The position numbers and the translations under genes are program-made. This document shows, one piece after another, positions 41,890 to 49,763 of a stretch of 64,000 bases of DNA (position 1 is the first letter of the stretch; every line of letters begins with the position of its first letter). Under the pieces are notes generated by a model. That model was not told the DNA's origin. It did no database searches and saw nothing but the letters and a program-made list of their open reading frames with translations. The stretch comes from Nocardioides sp. (GTDB taxonomy: Bacteria; Actinomycetota; Actinomycetes; Propionibacteriales; Nocardioidaceae), in assembly GCF_030150155.1 (NCBI RefSeq), contig NZ_JASLGR010000054.1, positions 10,008-74,007 on the forward strand, in the 5' to 3' direction.

Positions 41890-41990
41890 GCGGCCGCCGA
41901 TCGTCCCATCCCCTTCGAGCCGCCCTCGGGCGTCTCGACACGTGCTGGCATCCGCCGCGGCGCCCGTGGGCTTCACCCACAGGAGCACCC
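41862..41990 (+). promoter_or_regulatory. trpS: Candidate trpS attenuator
   Basis: Between the leader peptide and trpS several stems compete: CCAGCA (41862-41867, overlapping the Gln codons) with TGCTGG (41943-41948); CGCCC-TC-GGGCG; and GTGGG-CTTCA-CCCAC (41966-41980), which ends against the AGGAG ribosome binding site (41981-41985). A stalled ribosome would mask the first arm. There is no T tract, so control may be at translation initiation rather than termination. Confidence 0.6.
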
Positions 41991-43043
41991 ATGAGCACCA
42001 CCCTCGACGCCGCCCAGGTCCGCAGTGACGACCTGGCCGCCGCCATCGACGTCGCGCCGACGGCGTACCGTATGCTGACCGGCGACCGCCCGACCGGCGA
42101 CCTGCACATCGGCCACTACCTGAGCAGCCTGCGCGCTCGGGTCGCCCTCCAGGACCGGGGCGTCGACTCCCTGGTCCTGATCGCCGACTACCAGGTGATC
42201 ACCGACCGTGACTCGGTCGGACGGATCCGGGACAACGTGCTCTCCCTGATGGCCGACTACCTGGCGCTCGGGATCGACCCGAGCCGCTCGATCGTCTTCG
42301 CGCACTCGGCGGTGCCGGCCCTCAACCAGCTGATGCTGCCGTTCCTCAGCCTGGTCACCAACGCCGAGCTGGAGCGCAACCCCACGGTCAAGGACGAGCT
42401 GCTGGCCAGCAACCGGCCGCTGTCGGGGCTGCTGCTCACCTACCCGGTCCACCAGGCCGCCGACCTGCTCTTCTGCAAGGCCACCGTGGTCCCGGTCGGG
42501 CGCGACCAGCTCCCCCACCTGGAGCAGGCCCGGGTGATCGCCCGCCGCTTCAACACCCGGTTCGCCGACGGGCGCACGGTCTTCCCCGAGCCGGTCGCCC
42601 TGCTCAACGACCAGCAGCTCATCCTCGGCCTCGACGGGGCGAAGATGTCCAAGAGCCGCGGCAACACGATCGCCCTCGGGGCCAGCGCCGAGGAGACTGC
42701 CCGGCTGATCCGCGGGGCACGCACCGACGCCGAGGCCCTGATCACCTTCGAGCCCGAGCGGCGCCCCGAGGTGGCGAACCTGCTGACCATCGCGGCCGGC
42801 TTCACCGGCACCGACCCGCAGACCCTGGCCGACCAGGTCGGCGACACCGGCGGCCGCGGACTGAAGGCGCTCGTCACCGAGGCGGTCAACGAGGGCCTGC
42901 GCGAGCACCGTGCGCGGCGCGCGACCTTCGCCGCCGACCCCGCCCAGCTCCTCGCGGTGCTCCGCGACGGCAACGACCGGGCCTCGGCGATCGCCGAGAC
43001 GACACTGGCCGAGGTCCGGGAGGCGATGGGGATGGACTACTGA
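41991..43043 (+). CDS. trpS: Tryptophan--tRNA ligase
   Basis: A 350-aa class I synthetase: GDLHIGHYLSSL is the HIGH motif, KMSKSRGN the KMSKS motif, and VPVGRDQLPHLEQAR the dimer/tRNA region. AGGAG precedes the ATG at 5 nt. It has a regulatory leader with a Trp-rich peptide. It ends 10 bp from a convergent reductase gene. Confidence 0.97.
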   Translation: MSTTLDAAQVRSDDLAAAIDVAPTAYRMLTGDRPTGDLHIGHYLSSLRARVALQDRGVDSLVLIADYQVITDRDSVGRIRDNVLSLMADYLALGIDPSRSIVFAHSAVPALNQLMLPFLSLVTNAELERNPTVKDELLASNRPLSGLLLTYPVHQAADLLFCKATVVPVGRDQLPHLEQARVIARRFNTRFADGRTVFPEPVALLNDQQLILGLDGAKMSKSRGNTIALGASAEETARLIRGARTDAEALITFEPERRPEVANLLTIAAGFTGTDPQTLADQVGDTGGRGLKALVTEAVNEGLREHRARRATFAADPAQLLAVLRDGNDRASAIAETTLAEVREAMGMDY

Positions 43044-43053
43044 GACCCGAGGC

Positions 43054-43698
43054 TCAGCGGGTGAAGGTGACGTGGATCGTCCCGGACTCCGCGACCTCGC
43101 TGCGCATCCGGTGGGTCGACTCCAGGCCGCGCAGGTCCTCCCAGACCCGGTGGCCCCGGCCCAGCACGATCGGGGCGATGCTGACGTGCAGCTCGTCGAC
43201 CAGTCCGGCGCGCAGGAAGGCGCGGGCGGTGCTGATCCCGCCGCCGACCCTGACGTCACGCTCGCCGGCGGCGGTGACCGCCTCGGCCAGGACGTCCTCG
43301 ATCGCGCCGTCGCGGAAGTGGAAGGTGGTGCCGCCCTCCATCGGGATCGGGTCCCGCGGCGCAGTGTGGGTCAGCACGTAGACCGGCGTACCGAAGGGAG
43401 GGCGTTCGCCCCACCACCCCTTCCAGTCGGGGTCGTCGGGGAAGGAGTGCAGACCGAACATCGCCGCGCCCATGATCTCGGCGCCGACACCGGTGAAGAA
43501 CGCCTCGGCGTAGGCATCGTCGAGTCCGGTGGTGCCGGCCCCGGAGGTGTCGCCGAAGACCCGCTCCTGCATCGTGCGGGTGGCGATGTAGGCCTGGGTG
43601 AGTGGGCCCCAGTCCTCCCCCATCGGGTCCTCGGCGGTGCCGCCGGCCGAGGTGTAGCCGTCGAGGGAGGAGAACAGGTCGACGCGGACGCGGGTCAT
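43054..43698 (-). CDS. Dihydrofolate-reductase-like protein (RibD C-terminal family)
   Basis: A 214-aa stand-alone reductase with VRVDLFSSLDGYTSAGG at the start, FPDDPDWKGWWGERPPFGTPVYVLTH, and VGGGISTARAFLRAGLVDELHVSIAPI (NADPH-binding). This family is widespread in actinobacteria and mostly uncharacterised; it is distinct from both FolA and RibD in the window. AGGAG is 7 nt before the ATG at 43698. Confidence 0.88.
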   Translation of the reverse strand: MTRVRVDLFSSLDGYTSAGGTAEDPMGEDWGPLTQAYIATRTMQERVFGDTSGAGTTGLDDAYAEAFFTGVGAEIMGAAMFGLHSFPDDPDWKGWWGERPPFGTPVYVLTHTAPRDPIPMEGGTTFHFRDGAIEDVLAEAVTAAGERDVRVGGGISTARAFLRAGLVDELHVSIAPIVLGRGHRVWEDLRGLESTHRMRSEVAESGTIHVTFTR

Positions 43699-43766
43699 CT
43701 CAAGCTCCTGAGGTCGGGGGGTGGGCAGGACCGCCACTGAGACCCTGGCCCTCGCGCCGAGCCAGG

Positions 43767-44480
43767 TCAAGCGCTCGGCGCCGCCAGGCGCCCCTGCACG
43801 GCGGTCTCGACCAGGCGGCCGTCGACGATCGTGACCAGCTCGTCGAGGGCCTCGCGGTGCACCAGGTCGTGGGTGACCAGCAGCGTGGCGGTACGCCGCT
43901 GGTGCGTCAGGTCGGCGATCAGCGCCATGATCTCCGCGCCGCGCTCCTGGTCCAGGGCACTGGTCGGCTCGTCGATCAGCAGGACGCCGGGCTCGTGCAC
44001 CAGCGCCCGGGCGATCGCCACCCGCTGGCGCTGGCCCCCGGAGAGCTGGGCCGGGCGCTTGTCGGCGTGGTCGGCCAGCCCGACGGCCTCCAGCAGGTCG
44101 TCGGCGCGGCTGTGGACCAGCCGACGGCGTTCGCGGGCACCGGGGCCACCGAGCTCGGCCATCACGTGCAGCTGCTCGCGGGCGGTCAGCGACGGCAGCA
44201 GGTTGGACTGCTGGAAGACGATCCCGATCTGCTCGCGGCGCAGGTCGGCTGCCTCGCGGCGGCTGAGCCGGGCGGCGTCGAGGTCGCCGATCCAGACGTG
44301 CCCGCTGTCCGGCGGCATCAAGGTCGCGGCCAGGGCCAGGACACTGGACTTGCCCGAGCCCGACGGGCCGGTGATCCCGGTGACGATGCCGGGGCGGCCG
44401 GTCAGGGACAGCTCGTCGACGGCGGTGATCCGACGGTTCCCGTCGGGGAAGGTGAGGGTGACGTGGTCGAGGCGGATCAT
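43767..44480 (-). CDS. ABC transporter ATP-binding protein (MacB/LolD-like)
   Basis: A 237-aa ATPase with Walker A GPSGSGKSS, Q loop FQQSNLLPSL, signature LSGGQRQRVAIARAL, Walker B LLIDEPTSALD and the H loop VTHD. The lack of membrane segments and the FtsX-like permease before it (ATGA overlap) place it in the MacB/LolD export group. Divergent from a two-component system, so probably induced by an envelope-acting compound. Confidence 0.95.
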   Translation of the reverse strand: MIRLDHVTLTFPDGNRRITAVDELSLTGRPGIVTGITGPSGSGKSSVLALAATLMPPDSGHVWIGDLDAARLSRREAADLRREQIGIVFQQSNLLPSLTAREQLHVMAELGGPGARERRRLVHSRADDLLEAVGLADHADKRPAQLSGGQRQRVAIARALVHEPGVLLIDEPTSALDQERGAEIMALIADLTHQRRTATLLVTHDLVHREALDELVTIVDGRLVETAVQGRLAAPSA

Positions 44481-45553
44481 CGGTTGCTCCCGAGTGCGGT
44501 GAGGGGGTCGGCATGGGTGACGCTGCGCAGTGCGACGGCAGCGCCGGCGAGGCCGAGCAGGGCCAGGGCTGCGCCGGGCAGCAGCGTGGTGAGCGGATCG
44601 AGCACGAACGGCAGTCCGCTCGGGGCGATCAGGGCCAGTCCGACCACGGCGGCCAGCCCGACGCCGATCCCGACGACGAGGACGACCGCGGCCTGGCCGA
44701 GGGCGTCACGCACCAGGGACGACGTGGTCGCGCCGAGTGCCTTGAGCACGGCGACGTCGCCGGTGCGCTGCATGCTCCAGACGGTGAAGAACGCACCCAC
44801 CACCAGGGCCGAGACCACGAACAGCATCCCGATCATCAGACCGAGCGAGCCGATCTCGGAGGTGAAGGTCGGCAGGGCAGTCAGGCTGGCCAGGTGTCCC
44901 GACGCACTGGTCTGGGTCTGGGCCTCGACGGCACTCCAGTCGGGATGGCCGCTGACCGCGAGCACGGTCGCGTCACCGCTCCCGCCCAGGCTGAGGTCAA
45001 CGCTCGACCACGCCTCGGGGCTGAGCACCACGACCGGCAGGTGGCTGTACCAGAGGTCGTGGCCGACGGTGCCGACCGTGAAGGAGCGTCCGGCGACCAT
45101 CACCTGCGAGCCGGGTCGGGCGCCGAGCTGGTCGGCGGCCGCGCTGGACAGGCCGATGCCGTCCCCGCTCTTCGGGGCCAGCGAGCCGATCGAGGTGGCG
45201 CCGTCGGTGTGCGGCAGCCCGACCAGGGCCACGGCGACCGGACGCTCGCCGCTGGCGACCCGGCCCTGGACGATGCCGACCGGCACCACCGAGGTGACCC
45301 CGTCGGCATGACGCCACGCGGCCGTCGTACTGGCCGGGAGGGAGGACTCGCTGAAGCTCGGGCTGCCCGAGGCCGGCTGCTGCAGGACGAGCCGGTCCCC
45401 CGGTAGGGCCAGCACGGCCGAGACGTTCTGGGAGGCCAGGCCTCCGGCGAGGCCCGCCAGGAAGCCGACGAGCAGGGTGATCAGGGCGACCACGGCGGTC
45501 ATGAGGACGAACCGTCCGCGGGCGAAGCGGAGGTCGCGCCAGGCGACGTACAC
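44477..45553 (-). CDS. FtsX-family ABC permease
   Basis: A 358-aa permease: first helix about 15-40, a large extracytoplasmic domain (about 45-215), then three helices in the last 140 residues (LGLMIGMLFVVSALVVGAFFTVW, ALGATTSSLV loop). This is the MacB-type half-permease layout. GTG 45553 is preferred (YVAWRDLRFARGRF start, GAAAGGA upstream); GTG 45574 would add seven residues. Confidence 0.92.
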   Translation of the reverse strand: MYVAWRDLRFARGRFVLMTAVVALITLLVGFLAGLAGGLASQNVSAVLALPGDRLVLQQPASGSPSFSESSLPASTTAAWRHADGVTSVVPVGIVQGRVASGERPVAVALVGLPHTDGATSIGSLAPKSGDGIGLSSAAADQLGARPGSQVMVAGRSFTVGTVGHDLWYSHLPVVVLSPEAWSSVDLSLGGSGDATVLAVSGHPDWSAVEAQTQTSASGHLASLTALPTFTSEIGSLGLMIGMLFVVSALVVGAFFTVWSMQRTGDVAVLKALGATTSSLVRDALGQAAVVLVVGIGVGLAAVVGLALIAPSGLPFVLDPLTTLLPGAALALLGLAGAAVALRSVTHADPLTALGSNR

Positions 45554-45567
45554 GAGAGTGTTCCTTT

Positions 45568-45594
45568 CTGTCACCGACGGTTCCCCGGCGACAG
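45568..45594. promoter_or_regulatory. Inverted repeat upstream of the ABC permease
   Basis: CTGTCACCG (45568-45576) and CGGCGACAG (45586-45594), 9-bp arms with one mismatch and a 9-bp spacer, in the 150-bp region between the ABC operon and the divergent kinase gene. It is a plausible site for the neighbouring NarL-type regulator. Confidence 0.45.
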
Positions 45595-45703
45595 TTCCAG
45601 ACTGCTGCGCGCGGGGCTCGGGTTCATCGGCAGAGAGGTTGGTCCTCGGCTACGACTTTCGATGGATCCGATCCGCAGCTGCGCTCCGTAGGCTGGAGGG
45701 GCC

Positions 45704-46879
45704 ATGCCACAGCACTCACTGACCCCGGTCTTCACCGCCCTGCGCACCTGCCTGCATCTGCTGGTCGCGGTGCTGCTCGGGCTGGTGCTCGCCCGGATCC
45801 TGGTCGGCGAGGCGACCTCGACCCCGACGGCGCTCGTGCTGAGCGCTGCGTTCGCCGCCGTCTACCTGGCCGGGGCCTGGCTGGCGCGGGCCCCGACGGG
45901 CCGCCGTCGGGGCCGCGACACGCTCTGGCTGCTGGCCCTGACGCTGCTGTGGGGCGGGCTGCTGATCCAGATCCCCGAGGCCGCCTACCTGGTCTTCCCG
46001 CTGTTCTTCCTCTATCTGCACCTGCTGCCCACCCCCGCGGGACCGCTGGCGGTCCTGGTCGCCACCGCGATCGCGATCGTCGCGATCGGGCTGCACTCCG
46101 AGTTCACCGTCGGCGGCGTCGTCGGACCACTCGTCGGGGCGGGGGTGGCCCTGATGATCGGGCTCGGCTACCGGGCGCTGGCGCGGGAGGCCGCCGAACG
46201 CGAGGCACTGGTCGCCGAGCTGGTCGCCACCCGCGACCTGCTCGCCGCCACCGAGCGCGAGCAGGGCATCCTCACCGAGCGTGCCCGGCTGGGCCGGGAG
46301 ATCCACGACACCATCGCCCAGGGGCTCTCCAGCATCCAGATGCTGCTCCACGCCGCCGAGCGAGCCGAGCCGGGCAGTGCCGGCAACGACCACGTCCGGC
46401 TGGCACGGCAGACCTCGGCCGACGTGCTGGCCGAGACCCGACGCTTCATCCGCGAGCTCACCCCGCCGACCCTGGACCAGGGGCTGCCCGGTGCCCTGCG
46501 ACGGCTCGCCGCCGCGCAGAGCGAGACCTACGGGCTGCCGGTGAGCGTCGAGGTCCCCGACCGGGTCGACGTCACGATGGACGCCCAGACGGCGCTGCTC
46601 CGGGTCGCCCAGGGTGCGCTGGCCAATGTGGTCCAGCACGCGCACGCCTCCCACGTCCTGCTCCGCCTGGTAGAGTCCCCGACCCAGATCTCCCTGACCG
46701 TCAGCGACGACGGGGTCGGCTTCGACCCCGGTAGCGTCGCCCGCGCTCGGTCCAGCGACTCCTTCGGCCTGCGCAGCATCGAGGACCGGATCGCCCAGAT
46801 CGGCGGCACCGTCGACCTCGCCAGCGTCTCCCCCGGCGGTACGACGCTCACCGTGACGCTGCCACGGAGTGCGGCATGA
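45704..46879 (+). CDS. NarL/DesK-type sensor histidine kinase
   Basis: A 391-aa kinase with about five membrane helices in residues 10-155, a coiled linker, a HisKA_3 domain with His201 in REIHDTIAQGLSS, and a short HATPase with DDGVGFDPG and SFGLRSIEDRIAQIGG. It has little extracytoplasmic sequence, so sensing within or at the membrane is likely, as for cell-envelope stress kinases beside exporters. The ATG has both GGAGG and a nearby TAGGCT box (45692 region). Confidence 0.93.
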   Translation: MPQHSLTPVFTALRTCLHLLVAVLLGLVLARILVGEATSTPTALVLSAAFAAVYLAGAWLARAPTGRRRGRDTLWLLALTLLWGGLLIQIPEAAYLVFPLFFLYLHLLPTPAGPLAVLVATAIAIVAIGLHSEFTVGGVVGPLVGAGVALMIGLGYRALAREAAEREALVAELVATRDLLAATEREQGILTERARLGREIHDTIAQGLSSIQMLLHAAERAEPGSAGNDHVRLARQTSADVLAETRRFIRELTPPTLDQGLPGALRRLAAAQSETYGLPVSVEVPDRVDVTMDAQTALLRVAQGALANVVQHAHASHVLLRLVESPTQISLTVSDDGVGFDPGSVARARSSDSFGLRSIEDRIAQIGGTVDLASVSPGGTTLTVTLPRSAA

Positions 46880-47496
46880 TCCGGCTCGTGATCGCCGACG
46901 ACCATCCCGTCGTCAGGGCCGGACTCCGCGCCCTGCTGGAGGGCGAGGACGACCTCGAGGTCGTCGGGGAGGCGGCCACCGCCGAGGAGGCGGTCGACCT
47001 GGCCGCCGGGCTGGCACCCGAGCTGGTGCTGATGGACCTCCAGTTCGGGGAGTCGACCGGTGGGGTCGAGGCGACCCGCCGGATCCGGGGCCTGGCGGCG
47101 GCGCCGTACGTCCTGGTGCTGACCAACTACGACACCGACGGCGACATCCTCGGAGCGGTCGAGGCCGGGGCCAGCGGCTACCTGCTCAAGGACGCACCGC
47201 CGCACGAGCTGACCGCCGCGATCCGTGCCGCTGCCGCAGGAGAGAGCGCCCTGGCACCGGCGATCGCCGGACGGCTGCTGGAGCGGATGCGCTCCCCCCA
47301 CATCAGCCTCTCGGCGCGCGAGATCGAGGTGCTGGAGCTGGTCGCCGCCGGGGCGAGCAACACCGAGGTCGCAGCGCGGCTGCACATCACCGACGCGACG
47401 GTGAAGTCGCACCTGGTGCACGTCTTCTCCAAGCTCGGCGTCTCCTCGCGGACCGGGGCCGTCTCCAAGGCGCGGGAGCTGGGCATCCTGCGCTGA
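46876..47496 (+). CDS. NarL/LuxR-type response regulator
   Basis: A 206-aa regulator with receiver pocket ADDHPVVRAGL, phospho-acceptor Asp54 (LVLMDLQFG), Lys in YLLKDAPP, and a LuxR helix-turn-helix (LSAREIEVLELVAAGASNTEVAARLHITDATVKSHL, written here only as the span 138-173). Overlaps the kinase stop as ATGA. Likely controls the divergent ABC operon. Confidence 0.95.
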   Translation: MIRLVIADDHPVVRAGLRALLEGEDDLEVVGEAATAEEAVDLAAGLAPELVLMDLQFGESTGGVEATRRIRGLAAAPYVLVLTNYDTDGDILGAVEAGASGYLLKDAPPHELTAAIRAAAAGESALAPAIAGRLLERMRSPHISLSAREIEVLELVAAGASNTEVAARLHITDATVKSHLVHVFSKLGVSSRTGAVSKARELGILR

Positions 47497-47528
47497 GGCC
47501 CGCGCCGTCTGGACGGCTCCGGGCCTCA
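47494..47528. terminator. Bidirectional hairpin terminator
   Basis: TGAGGCCCG (47494-47502, containing the regulator stop codon) pairs with CGGGCCTCA (47520-47528), with an inner GCCGTC-TG-GACGGC stem. It lies between two convergent genes. Confidence 0.75.
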
Positions 47529-47539
47529 GCCGGGGGCCC

Positions 47540-47848
47540 TCAGGAGTGGCGGCGCCCCTTGGCGTCGGCGACCGCAGCGGCACCGGCCGCGAGCCCGGTC
47601 ACGACGCCGACCGAGGGCCAGGCGCCGATCTTCTTGGCCAGCGGGTGCGAGCCGCCGAACGCGCCGACGTACAGCGCGGTGAGAGCAGCAGCCGGAGCGA
47701 CCCCGACCGACCCGGCCCAGCCCTTGGCGGCAGCAGCGCCGGCCACGGCGAGCACGGCACCGCCGAGCTCACGCTTGCCGGTGTAGCGGGCGGTGGCGTA
47801 GCCACCGACGAGACCGAGGGCGACGAGGGGTGCGGTGGGGATCTTCAT
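47540..47848 (-). CDS. Small Gly/Ala-rich membrane protein
   Basis: A 102-aa protein starting MKIPTAPLVALGLVGGYATARYTGKRELGG with three predicted hydrophobic stretches (about 7-20, 28-45, 50-66). It resembles small actinobacterial membrane proteins with no known role. Leaderless: TACGAT (47855-47860) lies 6 nt before the ATG. Convergent with the response regulator. Confidence 0.7.
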   Translation of the reverse strand: MKIPTAPLVALGLVGGYATARYTGKRELGGAVLAVAGAAAAKGWAGSVGVAPAAALTALYVGAFGGSHPLAKKIGAWPSVGVVTGLAAGAAAVADAKGRRHS

Positions 47849-47894
47849 GGCTCCATCGTACGGAGCGGCCCCAGGCCGTCGGAGGCACTCAGAA

Positions 47895-47917
47895 ATGTCG
47901 GTGGGCCGACATAGGCT
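47895..47917 (+). promoter_or_regulatory. vapBC operator and -10 box
   Basis: Perfect inverted repeat ATGTCGG-TGGG-CCGACAT (47895-47912) whose last T begins the -10 box TAGGCT (47912-47917), 7 nt before the antitoxin ATG. The overlap fits autorepression by the antitoxin. Confidence 0.65.
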
Positions 47918-47924
47918 TGCTCCC

Positions 47925-48143
47925 ATGAGCACAAACCGTGAGGAGCTCCAGCGCCTCGTCGACGGCCTTGCCGATGACGAGGTGGAGGCCGTGCTCACCG
48001 ACGTACGCCGACGCACAGCCGATCTGCCTTCCCGCACGAGGGAGCCGTTCTCCTGGTTCGGCATGGTGACGTCCACGGACGTGCCCACCGACCTGGCCGA
48101 CCGGTCGAGCGACTACCTGGAGGGCTTCGGCGCTGAAGGCTGA
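47925..48143 (+). CDS. Putative antitoxin of a PIN-domain toxin (VapB-like)
   Basis: A 72-aa acidic protein: STNREELQRLVDGLADDEVEAVLTDVRRR, then a Ser/Thr-rich C-terminal half ending DYLEGFGAEG. There is no classical AbrB or ribbon-helix-helix signature that can be seen by eye, but size, the perfect operator and the 1-bp overlap with a PIN gene support the role. Confidence 0.7.
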   Translation: MSTNREELQRLVDGLADDEVEAVLTDVRRRTADLPSRTREPFSWFGMVTSTDVPTDLADRSSDYLEGFGAEG

Positions 48144-48583
48144 TGATCCTGTGTGACACGGGCCCGATCGTGGCGGCCGCCTTCGCCCACCAGGACCGGC
48201 ATCATGCCTGCACTGAGATGTTCACCGGCTTTCGGCTCGCCAATCAGTCCCTGCTGCTCCCAGCGACGGTGGCGGCCGAGGTCGGGTTCCTGCTTGAGCG
48301 GTACGGCGGCGCTGCCTATGAAGCACGCTGGCTCGCCGCCGTCGCGCAGGGCGACTTTGAGCCGGTCGACCTGGTGGCGGCCGACTATGAGCGCATGTCA
48401 GAGCTGGTCGATCGCTATGCGGACTTCCCGCTCGGCACCACTGACGCCTCGCTGATCGCCTTGTCAGAGCGACTCGACATCGCCGAGATCGCCACCCTGG
48501 ATCGACGCCACTTCACGGCGGTCCGACCTCGGCACGCACCCCATCTCACCTTGCTGCCCGAGGACCTCTCTCCTCGCCGCTGA
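48143..48583 (+). CDS. PIN-domain toxin (VapC-like)
   Basis: A 146-aa PIN nuclease: MILCDTGPIVAAAF with the first acidic residue at Asp5, PATVAAEVGFLLER (second acid), and TDASLIALSERLDIAEIATLDRRHF (third and fourth). VapC toxins cleave tRNA or rRNA in known cases. Start overlaps the antitoxin stop as TGATG. Confidence 0.88.
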   Translation: MILCDTGPIVAAAFAHQDRHHACTEMFTGFRLANQSLLLPATVAAEVGFLLERYGGAAYEARWLAAVAQGDFEPVDLVAADYERMSELVDRYADFPLGTTDASLIALSERLDIAEIATLDRRHFTAVRPRHAPHLTLLPEDLSPRR

Positions 48584-48596
48584 GCACCGATGTCCC

Positions 48597-48881
48597 TCAG
48601 CCGAGCGCGTCCACCTGGCCCGCCAGCGCGATGTCCAGCGCCGTGATCCGATCCCCCGCGTCGTGGGTCCTGACCCGGAGCGTCACCGTCCGCCAGCGGA
48701 TGTCGATGTCGGGGTGGTGGTTCATCGCCTCGGCGAGCTCACCGACCTGCTGCACCCACGCCAGCGCCTCAACGAAGGTGGGCAGGGTGCGGGTCCGGGT
48801 GAGCCAGCCGTCCCCGACCGACCAGTCCGGTAGCGAGCCGAGCGCGGCGGCGACCTCCTCGGGCAGCAGCGGGGTGCTCAT
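48597..48881 (-). CDS. phhB: Pterin-4a-carbinolamine dehydratase
   Basis: A 94-aa enzyme with the catalytic AMNHHPDIDIRW and THDAGDRITALDIALA motifs. It recycles the pterin cofactor oxidised by phenylalanine hydroxylase. Overlaps phhA by ATGA; last gene of the Phe/Tyr degradation operon. Confidence 0.95.
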   Translation of the reverse strand: MSTPLLPEEVAAALGSLPDWSVGDGWLTRTRTLPTFVEALAWVQQVGELAEAMNHHPDIDIRWRTVTLRVRTHDAGDRITALDIALAGQVDALG

Positions 48882-49762
48882 GCCGTCACCGTCAGGCGGG
48901 CGATCGCGTCGTCGTCGCAGGCGGCCCAGAACGAGCCGACCACGTCCTCGACCTGGCTGAACGACTCAGCCGCGTAGAGCACCCGCTGGTAGGAGGTGAT
49001 GTCGTAGTCGTGGGTGCCCATGTCGACCAGGTCCAGGTCTCGGATCTCCATGCCGCGAAACTCCTCGATCTCTCCGGGGCTGGACAGGATGCCGGCGCCG
49101 TAGGCCCGCAGCTGCCCCTCCTCCCAGTGCACGCCGAACTCCAGAGTGAACCAGAAGACCTTGCTGACGAACTCGAGGGCGGCCTCGGTCTCGACCCGGC
49201 GGGCCGCCTGGCCGGCCGCCTCGTAGAGGGTCGCATAGCGTGGGTGCGCGAGCGTGTTGCCGTGCCCGACGACCTCGTGCAGCACGTCGGGCTCGGGGGT
49301 GTAAAGCGGCACCGAGTGGTGCCGGATGTACTGCGTGCCCCAGAACCGCCGGTCGGCCAGCGCACCGTAGAACTCCCGCAGCGGCACCAGCCCCGCCGCC
49401 GGCTGGTACCGGAACCCGGTCAGCGGGGCGAGCAGGTCGCTGACCTCGTCGAGCTGCGGCACCCGGTCGACCGGCAGCCCGAGCGCCTCCTTGCCCTCCA
49501 GGAAGACACTGCTGGCGTACGCGTGGTGCCGCGACTCCAACGCCTCGCACACCACCCGCCAGACCTCGTCCTCCTCCTCGGTGTAGTCAGCGACCGGGCA
49601 CGGAGTTCCCGGCACCCAGCTGCTGGCCAGGCTCGCCAGTCGGTCGCGTCGGCGGCGGTACTCGCTGTCGGCGAACCCCGGATGCTCACGACCGAGCTGG
49701 ACCCTCACGTTGCCCTGGTCATCGGCGACCACGGGCGCGAAGTACTGCGCCTCGTCGAACAT
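48878..49762 (-). CDS. phhA: Phenylalanine 4-monooxygenase
   Basis: A 294-aa single-domain (bacterial type) hydroxylase without the regulatory ACT domain. Iron ligands: the two His of LHEVVGHGNTLAHP and the Glu of WFTLEFGVHW. It makes tyrosine from phenylalanine with tetrahydrobiopterin-type cofactor and O2. ATG at 49762 has GGGGAG upstream, 1 bp after the dehydrogenase gene; GTG 49783 is possible. Confidence 0.96.
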   Translation of the reverse strand: MFDEAQYFAPVVADDQGNVRVQLGREHPGFADSEYRRRRDRLASLASSWVPGTPCPVADYTEEEDEVWRVVCEALESRHHAYASSVFLEGKEALGLPVDRVPQLDEVSDLLAPLTGFRYQPAAGLVPLREFYGALADRRFWGTQYIRHHSVPLYTPEPDVLHEVVGHGNTLAHPRYATLYEAAGQAARRVETEAALEFVSKVFWFTLEFGVHWEEGQLRAYGAGILSSPGEIEEFRGMEIRDLDLVDMGTHDYDITSYQRVLYAAESFSQVEDVVGSFWAACDDDAIARLTVTA

Positions 49763-49763
49763 C

